Source of the DNA: CAZCVI01 sp964502145
GTDB lineage: Bacteria; Acidobacteriota; Aminicenantia; UBA2199
Direction: 5' to 3'
Length of the DNA stretch: 64,000 bases
NCBI GenBank assembly: GCA_964502145.1
Contig: CAZCVI010000013.1
Coordinates: 46,723-110,722 of the forward strand
A model generated the notes under the pieces. It was not told the origin of the DNA. It made no database searches and saw only the letters and a list, made by a program, of their open reading frames with translations. Positions within the stretch are counted from its first letter, which is position 1. Each line of letters opens with the position of its first letter. Both the position numbers and the translations under genes were made by a program. This document shows, in pieces, positions 41,917 through 51,754 of the stretch.

Positions 41917-42819
41917 TTATCCTTGCAGCCGGAGTTTTTTTCTGAAAAAATATCCCACGCCGATACCTACTTCGAAAATATTCATCACGATCAGCAACAG
42001 GGGACCTACTACGGGTATAAATTTAAGGATGGCATATAAACCGACTCCAATAATAATAAAAAAAGCCGGGCTAATTTTGATTTTAAAGCGCTGTGACAAT
42101 TTAAGTCCGATGAAATAAAACAAGGCAGTCCGTCCGAACACATACACTACAAAGTAACCAATCACCAGGATAAAAAGGAAAGGAATGCCAATGAACACAA
42201 AGGAGAGAATAATAAAAATGAACATCAAAAAAACAAAAGAAAAGATAGAGATGAATCCGATAGTACCGATTTTGAGAAGATGCTTTGTAAATATTTCTTC
42301 GGCGAGTATAATTTTTCTGGGGACCACGGCAAAAACAATCAGGGCAATAATTGCCCAGAAGACAATTTTTATGAGTTTGAATAAAGCGAAGGTCTGGGTA
42401 TCGGACAAGATCGGCATCAAGGTGCTTTCAATTTTTTTGAAGTTAAATTTAAAGTTCAAGTATTGGCCCGCGACTTTTTTTTCCACCGTCATCTTATCCG
42501 CAGGAACCAGGGAGCCGCCAATGACGTAAAGATCGCCTTGGATGTGTGACTTTTCGCCCAGTGCCACCGTACTGGCCACGCAGAAGACATCCTCGGTTAC
42601 CATTCCTTCCAGTTTTAATGTGCCGCCGATTATGATCAGGGAGCCTTGAATTTTACCTTGTGGGGCAATCGTAACCGACCCTCCCATTGACATGATACTA
42701 TAGGGATAAGACTCACCGTTGGACACGGAGAGGTTTTTAATCATTTTAAAATCGGATGCAGAAAATAAAAAACCGGTAGTGATCACTACACTAATCAATA
42801 AAATTGCCAATCTCTTCAT
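41917..42819 (-). CDS. Bactofilin-like/membrane protein
   Basis: 300 residues from ATG 42819, which has GAAAGGA upstream; an ATG at 42840 overlapping the previous stop lacks a site. A signal peptide (LAILLISVVITTGFLFSAS) is followed by a short beta-helix-like segment (SMGGSVTIAPQGKIQGSLIIIGGTLKLEGMV, GDLYVIGGSL) similar to bactofilin repeats, and then four or five membrane helices (165-295). It lies behind an ECF sigma/anti-sigma pair and is a likely output or sensor of that envelope regulon. Confidence 0.75.
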   Translation of the reverse strand: MKRLAILLISVVITTGFLFSASDFKMIKNLSVSNGESYPYSIMSMGGSVTIAPQGKIQGSLIIIGGTLKLEGMVTEDVFCVASTVALGEKSHIQGDLYVIGGSLVPADKMTVEKKVAGQYLNFKFNFKKIESTLMPILSDTQTFALFKLIKIVFWAIIALIVFAVVPRKIILAEEIFTKHLLKIGTIGFISIFSFVFLMFIFIILSFVFIGIPFLFILVIGYFVVYVFGRTALFYFIGLKLSQRFKIKISPAFFIIIGVGLYAILKFIPVVGPLLLIVMNIFEVGIGVGYFFRKKLRLQG

Positions 42820-42840
42820 CACGGATGTCCTTTCAATCAT

Positions 42841-43392
42841 TCAATTTTTTATGCGCTTCAACGCGGCTTTAAAGAGGGTATAAAACAGGAGAGAAACCAT
42901 CAGCAACAATGCCAACCCGACAATTTCAGCACCCAGATTAATCTGGAATACGATGGCAATAAATCGGTTTAATACCTTGAATACGGCATAAACACTGGAA
43001 AAAACAGTGGAAATAAAGGTGATAATGGATGCAATCCAATTGGATGTGTTTTTGGAGGTTAATTGTAAGGCTTGGATGATACTGTTATTGGCGAAATCGA
43101 AATAGATATAAATACCGGTAACCAGGAGCACAAAACTGGCGGCAATCAGTGCCAGAATAGAAGTATAGCTGGGTATCTTTGGGAATAAGCGGTTCATGAC
43201 ATGAAGCTCGATGATGTTTGGGGGGGCAAGCTCCACGGGCTGGCACAATAACTTTTCCAACTGCTGGTAGCGGGTATATTGTGCCTTGCATGAGGCGCAC
43301 ACGATCAAGTGGTCTCTGGCTATAGCGCTTTCGACACTGTTTAGCTCGTTGTCTACATACTCCTGAATTTTTATATCAGTTAAGCACTCCAT
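42841..43392 (-). CDS. Zinc-finger anti-sigma factor with membrane helices
   Basis: 183 residues. The N-terminal zf-HC2 motif is H-x3-C-x2-C (ARDHLIVCASCKAQY), preceded by the IQEYVDNELNSVE helix typical of ZAS-type anti-sigma factors. Hydrophobic helices follow at about 77-97, 113-131 and 150-173. It should hold the upstream ECF sigma factor at the membrane until a signal arrives. Its start overlaps the sigma gene by 17 nt, ensuring matched synthesis. Confidence 0.85.
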   Translation of the reverse strand: MECLTDIKIQEYVDNELNSVESAIARDHLIVCASCKAQYTRYQQLEKLLCQPVELAPPNIIELHVMNRLFPKIPSYTSILALIAASFVLLVTGIYIYFDFANNSIIQALQLTSKNTSNWIASIITFISTVFSSVYAVFKVLNRFIAIVFQINLGAEIVGLALLLMVSLLFYTLFKAALKRIKN

Positions 43393-43951
43393 CTTTTTCT
43401 ATCTCCATTTTTAAAATTTCTTTGGCCTTAAAAATTCGATTTTTGACGGTGCCGACAGGTAGGTCAGTGACCTGGGCGATCTCATCATATTTCATGCCCT
43501 GTAGATACCGAAGCAGGATCAGTTCCCTGTATTTTAAGGGAATACAATCCACGGCTTTCCACACGTATTCATTGATTTCTTCACGGGCCAAGGTAGTGAA
43601 TCCATCCTCGCTCTCGTAATTTTCCGAGGCCATCATTTGCCTGGGGGAAACACTGTCGTCATCGAGGGAATCAACCTGGGTCTGATTTTTTCTAACCCAA
43701 TCAATCACCATGTTATAACATATCCGGTACGCCCATGTGGAGAATTTATATTCAAAATTATACTTGGCAAGAACATTGAAAATTTTTATAAAAAAATCCT
43801 GGGTCAGTTCAATGGCCACTTCTTCATTCCTGACCATGCGAAAGATAAAACCATAGATTTTTTTATTGTACTTTTTCATTAATTCCTCAAAGGATGATTT
43901 ATTGCCTTCAAGTATCTTTTTAATTAATACTTGATCGTCATCCAATATCAT
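43376..43951 (-). CDS. ECF-type RNA polymerase sigma factor
   Basis: 191 residues. Region 2 is IYGFIFRMVRNEEVAIELTQDFFIKIF and FSTWAYRICYNMVIDWVRK; region 4 is LRYLQGMKYDEIAQVTDLPVGTVKNRIFKAKEIL. There is no region 1.1 or 3. It directs RNA polymerase to an envelope- or stress-related regulon and is controlled by the overlapping anti-sigma gene. AGGAGA lies 11 nt before ATG 43951, a long spacing. Confidence 0.92.
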   Translation of the reverse strand: MILDDDQVLIKKILEGNKSSFEELMKKYNKKIYGFIFRMVRNEEVAIELTQDFFIKIFNVLAKYNFEYKFSTWAYRICYNMVIDWVRKNQTQVDSLDDDSVSPRQMMASENYESEDGFTTLAREEINEYVWKAVDCIPLKYRELILLRYLQGMKYDEIAQVTDLPVGTVKNRIFKAKEILKMEIEKDGVLN

Positions 43952-44006
43952 TTTACGTTTTATCTCCTAAAAAGGTTTATTATTTTTACGACATGACTTA
44001 CCGTGG

Positions 44007-44642
44007 TCAATCATGAACGACTTCAACATTGGCGGGTACATCCAATTTGAAGGTATCGGAGGGGAGGGAAATGTTTTTGAGATATGTATTGAAGAGGTAA
44101 ACCATGCGGGCACCTGAAGGGTCCTTCTGGCTCACTTTCACTGGCAGGAACAGGTTGTTGATGATTACTTGGACATGGATGTCCCGGCTTTTACTGTCGA
44201 TGTGTATGGTTTCCGTGGATATTTCCCAACGGGCGTCGGGCAAGATATCATCGGCAAATAATAATTGCCAGATCCACTGCTGGTTTTTATCCTTGACTTT
44301 CCCTATCATCAATTGTTCATTATCTTCATCATAAAATTTATAATCTTCTCCCTCCAATAAGAAAACCTTAAAGTCCGGGTCGCGGTAGGTCCATTTTAAT
44401 TGCTGGTCATCTTTAAAGATGATGTCGCCGGATTCTTGGATATCAACCTGGTTGTCAGTGTATACCTGTTGCACAAAGGAAACTTGAAAAGGTTTGATGC
44501 TATTTAGGGCATTCCTGACTTTTGCGATGACCTGGGCTGCTGAAGAATCAGGAGCGGCGAAAGTGTTCGTTCCCAATGCAATCAACCGGAAAAAACATAA
44601 AAACACAAACAACCGAATTTTGCTGTTATGCATTTTCCGCAA
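44007..44642 (-). CDS. lolA: LolA-like outer-membrane lipoprotein carrier
   Basis: 211 residues with a signal peptide (IRLFVFLCFFRLIALGTNTFA). The mature part matches LolA: FQVSFVQQVYTD, ESGDIIFKDDQQLKWTYRDPD, DNEQLMIGKVKDK and a late FKLDVPANVEV. It would shuttle lipoproteins across the periplasm. The start overlaps the end of the phosphotransacylase gene by 17 nt. Confidence 0.82.
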   Translation of the reverse strand: MRKMHNSKIRLFVFLCFFRLIALGTNTFAAPDSSAAQVIAKVRNALNSIKPFQVSFVQQVYTDNQVDIQESGDIIFKDDQQLKWTYRDPDFKVFLLEGEDYKFYDEDNEQLMIGKVKDKNQQWIWQLLFADDILPDARWEISTETIHIDSKSRDIHVQVIINNLFLPVKVSQKDPSGARMVYLFNTYLKNISLPSDTFKLDVPANVEVVHD

Positions 44643-45558
44643 TTATAACCCCTAGGGCCACGGAATTGATTTTATCCACTTCACTTTCATTGCGGGAAGG
44701 AATGAGGATCGGAATTTTAGCTCCCATAACCACGTGGGCGACAGGTATTTTGAGGTAATAGGTGAAGGCTTTGCCCAACAAATTTCCAGCTTCAATATTG
44801 GGCACTACCATGATTTGGACCAAACCGGCAACGGGATTATCGATCCCTTTGTGATGAGCTGCTTCCGGGGAGACTGCGATATCCAGTGCCAGGGGGCCGT
44901 ATACCTCGCAACCAGCAATCTCACCGGACCGATTCATGTCGGTTAGAGTTTTGGCGTCCAGGGTAGCTGGCATGGAATCTTTAACCGTTTCCACGGCAGT
45001 CATGATCCCTACTTTGGGGCTTTCGTAACCCAGGCGATGAAATACTTGCACTGCATTTTCAATCATCTGCTTCTTCTGGTTTATATCTGGCAGTATATTC
45101 AAACCGCCATCGGTCATGCCCAGAAGACCCTCGTAATTGGAAGCCGGGTTTTCCACCACCAGGATATCGGAGAGAAGATTACCGGTGCGCAAACCTTTTT
45201 CTTTATCCAAAATAGGTTTCATCAAAGATGCCGTGGGTAAATAGCCTTTGAGAATAACATGGACCTTTTTTTCATTGGCCATTTTTACGATCAGTGCTGC
45301 TGCACTATCTTCTGATTCGCAGTGAATGATTTCATAATCGGTCGGATCACCGCCGTTTTCTTTCAAGAGGGCGGTGATTTTTTCAGCGTTTCCGGCCAGG
45401 ACAAACCGGGCGATTTTTTTATTCTTGGCATTGATTACGGTTTTGATTGAACTCAAATCATCGGGTGCGGGAACGCCTACGACTATTCCTTGTCTTTTTT
45501 GGGCTTCTTGGGATAATTGGTCAAAATTTTTAATCATTTCTGCCTCTGTACTGTTCAT
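44626..45558 (-). CDS. ptb: Phosphate butyryl/acetyltransferase family protein
   Basis: 310 residues. It has the phosphotransacylase fold with LKGYLPTASLMKPILDKEKGL, LLSDILVVE, GLLGMTDGGLNILPDINQK, GIMTAVETVKDSMPATLDA and LVQIMVVPNIEAGNLLGKAFTY. It interconverts acyl-CoA and acyl phosphate. No kinase gene is adjacent. The motif pattern is that of the phosphate butyryltransferase group, but substrate length is not certain. Confidence 0.85.
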   Translation of the reverse strand: MNSTEAEMIKNFDQLSQEAQKRQGIVVGVPAPDDLSSIKTVINAKNKKIARFVLAGNAEKITALLKENGGDPTDYEIIHCESEDSAAALIVKMANEKKVHVILKGYLPTASLMKPILDKEKGLRTGNLLSDILVVENPASNYEGLLGMTDGGLNILPDINQKKQMIENAVQVFHRLGYESPKVGIMTAVETVKDSMPATLDAKTLTDMNRSGEIAGCEVYGPLALDIAVSPEAAHHKGIDNPVAGLVQIMVVPNIEAGNLLGKAFTYYLKIPVAHVVMGAKIPILIPSRNESEVDKINSVALGVIIAENA

Positions 45559-45594
45559 ATTATTATAAATCAGGAAAAAAATAACGGGATATGT

Positions 45595-46863
45595 TTAGGA
45601 CATGCCTTGGGACATCATTTTCATGAAATCTTTATTGGTTTTGGTTTTGGATAATTTGTCCACCAGCAATTCCATGGCTTCGACTTCGGTCATCTGGGAG
45701 AGTACTTTTCGCAAAATCCAGATTCGGTTCAACTCTTCCATGTTGATGAGCAATTCTTCTTTACGGGTGCCAGAGCGGAAGATATCAATAGCGGGGAAGA
45801 CTCGTTTATCCACCAGTCTGCGGTCAAGGTTGATTTCCATGTTGCCGGTGCCTTTGAACTCTTCGAAAATGACTTCATCCATTCGGCTGCCAGTATCTAC
45901 CAGGGCCGTGGCCAAGATGGTCAAACTGCCGCCGTTTTCGATATTACGGGCCGCGCCAAAAAATTTCTTGGGTTTGTTCAGCGCATTGGCATCAACACCG
46001 CCGGATAATACCTTACCAGAAGGAGGGGTAATGGCATTGTGCGCACGGGCCAACCGGGTAATAGAATCCAATAGGATAACAACATCCTTACCCATTTCCA
46101 CGAGTCGTTTGGCTTTTTCAAGAACGATGTCTGCCACCTTGGTATGTCGGATAGGAACCTCGTCAAAGGTAGATGCAATTACTTCGCCATTGACGTTCCG
46201 CGACATATCCGTGACTTCTTCGGGGCGTTCGTCGATGAGTAACACGATCAGAACGATCTCGGGATGGTTCAGTTCGATGGATTTGGCGATGCTTTGCAGG
46301 ATCATGGTTTTCCCGGTTCTGGGTGCGGCCACAATCAACCCTCTCTGTCCTTTGCCAATGGGAGTTAACAAATCCATGACGCGTCCTGAATTGTTCTTAG
46401 CATCCGTTTCAAGGGAAATCTTTTCATCCGGGTAAAGCGGGGTTAATTTCTCAAAGCGTTTGTTTTTTCTGAGGATGCAGACGGTTTCGGGATCCTCCGA
46501 ATTGACTGCTTCCACGGTTAAAAGTGCAAAATACTTCTCTCCCCCTTTGGGCGGACGAACGGAACCGGAGACTGTATCACCGGTGCGAAGATCGAATTTA
46601 TGAACCTGTGATGGCGACACATAAATATCCTCGGAACTGGATAAATAAGAATATTCTTGAAATCTCAAAAAGCCATATCCTTCGGTCAGTACTTCGATAA
46701 CGCCCTCTGCAAATAGTTTACCACTGGCAGTAGCTTGAGCATTAAGGATACTGAAAAAAAGGGAATTTTTGTCCTTTATATCCTGATCCTCCAACTCATA
46801 TTGAGTGATGAGCTTTTTCAACTCGGCCACTTTCATTGCTTGTAAATCTTTTAAAGAATACAT
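45595..46863 (-). CDS. rho: Transcription termination factor Rho
   Basis: 422 residues; GGAG precedes ATG 46863. An N-terminal Rho-specific helical domain (LQAMKVAELKKLITQYEL) and cold-shock RNA-binding domain (GYGFLRFQEYSYLSSSEDIYVSPSQV) lead to the ATPase with Walker A APRTGKT and Walker B VVILLDSITRLARAHN. It is a hexameric RNA helicase ending transcription. Rho presence is relevant because few intrinsic terminators were found in the window. It starts 2 nt after engB. Confidence 0.97.
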   Translation of the reverse strand: MYSLKDLQAMKVAELKKLITQYELEDQDIKDKNSLFFSILNAQATASGKLFAEGVIEVLTEGYGFLRFQEYSYLSSSEDIYVSPSQVHKFDLRTGDTVSGSVRPPKGGEKYFALLTVEAVNSEDPETVCILRKNKRFEKLTPLYPDEKISLETDAKNNSGRVMDLLTPIGKGQRGLIVAAPRTGKTMILQSIAKSIELNHPEIVLIVLLIDERPEEVTDMSRNVNGEVIASTFDEVPIRHTKVADIVLEKAKRLVEMGKDVVILLDSITRLARAHNAITPPSGKVLSGGVDANALNKPKKFFGAARNIENGGSLTILATALVDTGSRMDEVIFEEFKGTGNMEINLDRRLVDKRVFPAIDIFRSGTRKEELLINMEELNRIWILRKVLSQMTEVEAMELLVDKLSKTKTNKDFMKMMSQGMS

Positions 46864-46865
46864 GT

Positions 46866-47441
46866 TTACTCCGTTAGTGCTGTATTTATTAATGTCAACA
46901 TCTCTTCTCTATTCTCATTTGATTTAATGGTGAACGAGATTACCTTTAAATCGAATTTTTCTTGAAGATTATTTTTCTGAATAATTAACTCTGAATTTCG
47001 TAGTTTATCACTTTTAGTTAAAACTGTCAACAATTTTATTTTTTTCTCGACGATCTGGGCAAGTATCTCCAGGTCGGAATCCAGGAACCCACGTCTTGAA
47101 TCGATTAAAAGTATTACCAATTTGAGTTCCTCGGTGGTCCGAAAAAAATCGGATAAAAGTGATTTCACTCTTACATTCTCCTGTTTGGAAATTTTGGCGT
47201 ATCCGTATCCGGGGAGGTCGACGAAATAGAATTGGTCATTTATCTTGAAGTAGTTGATACTGATTGTTTTACCTGGTTTAGAACTGACACGGGCCAGCTT
47301 CCTACGTCCCAATAATTTGTTGATCAATGAAGATTTTCCAACATTGGAACGGCCCATAAAAACAATTTTGGCGGTTTTATCCCGGATCAGTTCGGATGCG
47401 ACGAAACTGGTTCTTTCTAGGCGACTATCGGTAATCTTCAT
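46866..47441 (-). CDS. engB: Ribosome-biogenesis GTPase EngB/YsxC
   Basis: 191 residues. G1 is GRSNVGKSSLINKLLG, G2 KPGKTISINYF, G3 DLPGYGYA and G4 LTKSDKL. The family acts in 50S subunit assembly. It sits between lon and rho in the same direction, a common neighbourhood of lon-engB in bacteria. Confidence 0.95.
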   Translation of the reverse strand: MKITDSRLERTSFVASELIRDKTAKIVFMGRSNVGKSSLINKLLGRRKLARVSSKPGKTISINYFKINDQFYFVDLPGYGYAKISKQENVRVKSLLSDFFRTTEELKLVILLIDSRRGFLDSDLEILAQIVEKKIKLLTVLTKSDKLRNSELIIQKNNLQEKFDLKVISFTIKSNENREEMLTLINTALTE

Positions 47442-47552
47442 TTATAAACCTCTTTTCATTTTATTGTCCATTGCATTCATGATGTAGTGCGTGCTGTGGC
47501 ATCATTGCTAAACGTTGAACGGCTTGTTTTCTGTTGAATGTCTAATGATTGT

Positions 47553-49934
47553 CTATTGGATATTGGAATTCAAATAGGGACGGATAATTTTGCTGTTAAT
47601 GTTTTTAATTTTTATTGGTTTTTCAAGGACGATTTCCAATAGTTCGTCCATGGTATCAACGAGGTGGATTTTCATTGAGTCACGGATATCGTCGGGAATA
47701 TCTTCCATGAAATCTTTTTCGTTTTCGATGGGGATCAAGACATTGGTAATACCGTACCGATGTGCGGCGATAATTTTTTCCTTGATACCTCCCACCGGCA
47801 GTATTTTGCCACGCAGGGTAATTTCACCGGTCATGGCGTAGTCGGATTTGACGGGAATACCGGTTAGCAGGGAAAGAATGGAAACGGCCAGTGTGACACC
47901 GGCAGAAGGTCCTTCCTTGGGAACGGCTCCCTCGGGGATGTGTAAATGGATGTTGTGTTTTTCAATCTCATTGGTATCAAAATCCAATTGGGAGAGTTTG
48001 ATCTTGGAATAACTAAAGGCGGTGGAAGAGGATTCTTTCATCACTTCTCCCAGGCTGCCAGTGAGGATCAAATCGCCCTTGCCCTTTACGGAGCGGGACT
48101 CTATGATGAGAATATCACCTCCTGCCATTGTCCAGGCCAACCCGATAGAGACGCCCACTTCATTCTTATCCAGAATTTTACGTTTGGTAAATTTGGGTAT
48201 GCCGAGAAATTTCTCCATGAGTAATGGGGTCAGCACAAAGGGTTGTTTTCTTTCATTTTCGTTTTTTTCGGGGAGTTTACTGATCATACCTGGGATGGCT
48301 ATTTCTCTGTTTTCCACGAAATGACGGGCAAATTTACGAATCACGATGGCCATTTGACGTTCCAGGTTGCGAACGCCTGCTTCGAGGGTATAGCGGTTAA
48401 TGATGTCTAATATGAGATCATTGCTGATTTCAAAATCACCCAGAACAAGACCATTTTTTTCCGCCTGCTTTTTGATCAGGAAGTTTTTGGCGATGTTCAG
48501 TTTCTCTCTTTCGGTATAGCCCGGTAGTTCAATAATTTCCATGCGGTCTCGCAATGCAGCGGGAATGGGATCGATAGTATTGGCAGTAGTAATAAAAAAA
48601 ACTTGCGAGAGGTCAATCTCCAGGTCCAGATAGTGGTCGACGAATTCCATGTTTTGTTCGGGGTCAAGGACTTCAAGCAACGCGGAGGCGGGGTCGCCTC
48701 TGAAATCGGAACTTAACTTGTCGATCTCATCGAGTAGGAACACGGGATTTTTAAATTTGGCTTTTTTCAAGCCCTTGATGATCTGGCCGGGATAGGAACC
48801 AACATAGGTGCGGCGATGACCACGAATTTCAGCTTCATCTTTAACACCACCCAGAGATATGCGCACGAACTCGCGACCCAATGCACGGGCAATAGATTTG
48901 GATAAAGAGCTCTTGCCGACACCGGGGGGGCCGACAAAACATAATATCTCACCGGTGGATTTTTTAATCAATTGTCGTACTGCCAGGTAATCCAGTACAC
49001 GGTCTTTGGCCTTTTCTAAGCCATAATGATCTTCATCCAGTATCTGGGACGCACTTTTTAAATCGTTGTTCTCTTCCTTGACTTTTGTCCAGGGTATCGC
49101 AAGGAGCCAATCAAGGTAACTACGGGAAACCGTGCTTTCTGCGGAAAAGGCGGGCATCATTCCGAAGCGTTCCAGTTCTTCTTGGGCGCGTTTTTTTACA
49201 TGGTCTGGTAAATTGGCATCCTCGATTTTGCGTCTGTACTCTTCTGCTTCATTTTCGCTTCCTTCCTCCTTGGGGCGCCGGGGTGGGGGAGGGGGGGCTT
49301 CGCGGCCAGTTCGTAATCTGGCCATCTCTTTTTTCAGGATATTGTATACTTTTACGGCGCGGGTGTAAACGTTTAGTTCTTCCAATAAGCCTTGCTTTAT
49401 TTGCAAGGGAATAGCAATTACGGAACTAATGACATCGGTTATCTCTGAAATACGGTTGGATTCGAGTTTGGCTACTATACCGTGCAACTTTACCTTGGTG
49501 ACGCTGATATACTCCTCGAAAATAGCAATCAAATCACGTGACAATTCAATGACATTTTTATCCTGCTCAATGACTTCTTCCAGGGCGGTGACGCTGACCA
49601 GGAAATAGGAATCCTCTTTTAAAAAGCGGTTAATACGCGCCCGTTCAAGGCCATGGATAATCACGCGGAAGCTGCCGTTTTCTTGTTCGGCGGAGCGTTC
49701 GACCCGCGCAATAATCCCCACATCCGCAATCTCGTGGTTATGGGGATTATCGCTGATCTGGTTCTTTTGTACCGAGAGGAATAAAAAATTGTTGTAATGC
49801 TGCCTGGCGAATTTGAGAGCGTTTATAGAACGTTCCCGACCCACCAGGATGGGAATAATCGCCGACGGAAAACTGACCACCTCGCGGAGAGGAATCAGTG
49901 GAAGGACGATATTATCCCGTTTTACGCGATCCAT
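47553..49934 (-). CDS. lon: ATP-dependent protease Lon
   Basis: 793 residues. The N-terminal substrate domain begins LPLIPLREVVSFPSAIIPI. A proline-rich insert (REAPPPPPRRP followed by an acidic stretch) interrupts the region before DHVKKRAQEELERF. Walker A is GPPGVGKSS and Walker B VFLLDEIDKL. The catalytic Ser is in PKEGPSAG and the catalytic Lys in GIKEKIIAA. It degrades misfolded and regulatory proteins. The start overlaps the clpX end by 13 nt. Confidence 0.97.
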   Translation of the reverse strand: MDRVKRDNIVLPLIPLREVVSFPSAIIPILVGRERSINALKFARQHYNNFLFLSVQKNQISDNPHNHEIADVGIIARVERSAEQENGSFRVIIHGLERARINRFLKEDSYFLVSVTALEEVIEQDKNVIELSRDLIAIFEEYISVTKVKLHGIVAKLESNRISEITDVISSVIAIPLQIKQGLLEELNVYTRAVKVYNILKKEMARLRTGREAPPPPPRRPKEEGSENEAEEYRRKIEDANLPDHVKKRAQEELERFGMMPAFSAESTVSRSYLDWLLAIPWTKVKEENNDLKSASQILDEDHYGLEKAKDRVLDYLAVRQLIKKSTGEILCFVGPPGVGKSSLSKSIARALGREFVRISLGGVKDEAEIRGHRRTYVGSYPGQIIKGLKKAKFKNPVFLLDEIDKLSSDFRGDPASALLEVLDPEQNMEFVDHYLDLEIDLSQVFFITTANTIDPIPAALRDRMEIIELPGYTEREKLNIAKNFLIKKQAEKNGLVLGDFEISNDLILDIINRYTLEAGVRNLERQMAIVIRKFARHFVENREIAIPGMISKLPEKNENERKQPFVLTPLLMEKFLGIPKFTKRKILDKNEVGVSIGLAWTMAGGDILIIESRSVKGKGDLILTGSLGEVMKESSSTAFSYSKIKLSQLDFDTNEIEKHNIHLHIPEGAVPKEGPSAGVTLAVSILSLLTGIPVKSDYAMTGEITLRGKILPVGGIKEKIIAAHRYGITNVLIPIENEKDFMEDIPDDIRDSMKIHLVDTMDELLEIVLEKPIKIKNINSKIIRPYLNSNIQ

Positions 49935-51145
49935 TTTTTCTCTTTTAAGTACTCAAAGTCGACCACGACTTTCTGGATTTTGCCTTTCTTGGAGGGCAGC
50001 TCATACATCAGGTCGAGCATGATATCCTCGAATATGGCACGTAGTCCACGGGCGCCGACTTCTCGTTGGAGAGCTTTCTTGGTAATGGTGCGCAGTACTT
50101 CAGGGGAGAATTCCAATTCGATATCATCCAAGTTAAACAGCGCTTTAAACTGCTTGGTAATGGCATCTTTAGGCTCGGTAAGAATTTCAAACAGGTGTTC
50201 TTCCGTGAGTTCATCCAACACGCCAATGATGGGAAAACGACCCACCAGCTCGGGGATCAGGCCGAATTTGATTAAATCTTCGGTTTGAACATGCTGGAAT
50301 ACATTGTTGGGGCCGAGGCGAACGGTTTTGTTATTGGCGTAAAAACCGATGACATTCTCTTTCATGCGGTGCTTGATGATCTTTTCCAAACCAACAAAGG
50401 CACCACCGCAAATAAAAAGAATATTGCGGGTATCGATTTTGATAAACTCTTGGTGGGGGTGTTTCCTACCTCCCATGGGGGGGACATTGGCTTCAACGCC
50501 CTCGACAATCTTCAACAATGCTTGTTGCACGCCTTCACCGGAGACATCGCGGGTGATGGAACGATTCTCGCTTTTCCTGGATATCTTATCGATTTCATCA
50601 ATATAAATGATCCCGCGTTCTGCCGCCTCTTTATCTTCGCCAGCAGCTTGGTAGAGCTTCAACAAGATGTTTTCGACGTCTTCGCCGACGTATCCGGCCT
50701 CGGTCAGGGTGGTGGCATCGGCAATAGCAAAAGGCACATCCAATATTTTTGCCATTGTCTCGGCCAACAGCGTCTTGCCGGTGCCGGTGGGTCCGATCAA
50801 CATGAGATTGCTTTTCTTGATCTCGATGTCGGAGAGACTATCTGCCTCGTTGACTCGTTTATAATGGTTATAAACCGCCACTGCCAGTTTCTTTTTCGCC
50901 TGATCCTGGGAGATAATATACTGATCCAAGCGGGTCTTGATTTCTATTGGGGTCAAGTGTTTGATCTTTTTACGTTTGACCTGTTTTCTGGGGTCTTTGT
51001 TGTTGTAAATCAAATTATAGGCCGTGTTCACGCATTCGTCGCAGATAAACACACCGGGTCCAGATATCAGCTTATATGCGCTGGCTTGCGGCATGCCGCA
51101 AAAATTACATTTATTGTCATCATGATTTTTCGTAATGTTGTCCAA
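49922..51145 (-). CDS. clpX: Clp protease ATPase subunit ClpX
   Basis: 407 residues. The N-terminal zinc finger is CNFCGMPQ...CDEC. Walker A is GPTGTGKT, Walker B IIYIDEIDKI, and a GFGLIPEL-like ClpP-contact (here KFGLIPELVGRFP) is present. It unfolds substrates for ClpP, whose gene ends 1 nt upstream. The C-terminal 30 residues are basic. Confidence 0.97.
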   Translation of the reverse strand: MDNITKNHDDNKCNFCGMPQASAYKLISGPGVFICDECVNTAYNLIYNNKDPRKQVKRKKIKHLTPIEIKTRLDQYIISQDQAKKKLAVAVYNHYKRVNEADSLSDIEIKKSNLMLIGPTGTGKTLLAETMAKILDVPFAIADATTLTEAGYVGEDVENILLKLYQAAGEDKEAAERGIIYIDEIDKISRKSENRSITRDVSGEGVQQALLKIVEGVEANVPPMGGRKHPHQEFIKIDTRNILFICGGAFVGLEKIIKHRMKENVIGFYANNKTVRLGPNNVFQHVQTEDLIKFGLIPELVGRFPIIGVLDELTEEHLFEILTEPKDAITKQFKALFNLDDIELEFSPEVLRTITKKALQREVGARGLRAIFEDIMLDLMYELPSKKGKIQKVVVDFEYLKEKKWIA

Positions 51146-51146
51146 T

Positions 51147-51752
51147 CTAACTCCTTACTTCACCTAATTTTTTTCGCTCGGAGATCACATGGTCCACAAT
51201 GCCATATTCCAGGGATTCTGTGGCGGTCATGATATAATCTCGCTCGATATCTTTGGCCACTTTGTTCCGATTCTGTTCAGTATGGAATGTCAGGATATCA
51301 ATCAAATTTTCTTTCACTTTTTTGATTTCCCGTGCATGGATAAGGATATCGGTAGCCTGACCTTCATAACCACCCAGGGGTTGATGGATCAGAACTTTGG
51401 AATTGGGAAGGGCATAACGTTTTCCTTTATTACCAGCAGCCAATAATATCGCTGCCATGGAAGCAGCCTGTCCGATACAGATGGTGACGATATCATTTTT
51501 GATGAATTTCATGGTATCGTATATGGCCATTCCCGAACTGATCACACCACCGGGAGAATTGATGTACAGTGAAATATCTTTCTCCGGATCCTCTGCCTCT
51601 AAAAACAACAACTGGGCGATGACTACATTGGCTACATTATCATCTATTGCAGAACCCAAGAATACAATCCCATCTTTTAATAGCCTGGAATAAATATCGT
51701 AGGCTCTTTCTACATTTCCACTTTGCTCAACAACCATTGGTATTAACGCCAT
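51147..51752 (-). CDS. clpP: ATP-dependent Clp protease proteolytic subunit
   Basis: 201 residues, full length. Catalytic Ser is in GQAASMAA, His in LIHQPLGG and Asp in the ERDYIMTATE region. IYINSPGG forms the oxyanion-side strand. It lies 2 nt after tig and 1 nt before clpX, the classic proteostasis operon. Confidence 0.97.
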   Translation of the reverse strand: MALIPMVVEQSGNVERAYDIYSRLLKDGIVFLGSAIDDNVANVVIAQLLFLEAEDPEKDISLYINSPGGVISSGMAIYDTMKFIKNDIVTICIGQAASMAAILLAAGNKGKRYALPNSKVLIHQPLGGYEGQATDILIHAREIKKVKENLIDILTFHTEQNRNKVAKDIERDYIMTATESLEYGIVDHVISERKKLGEVRS

Positions 51753-51754
51753 TT

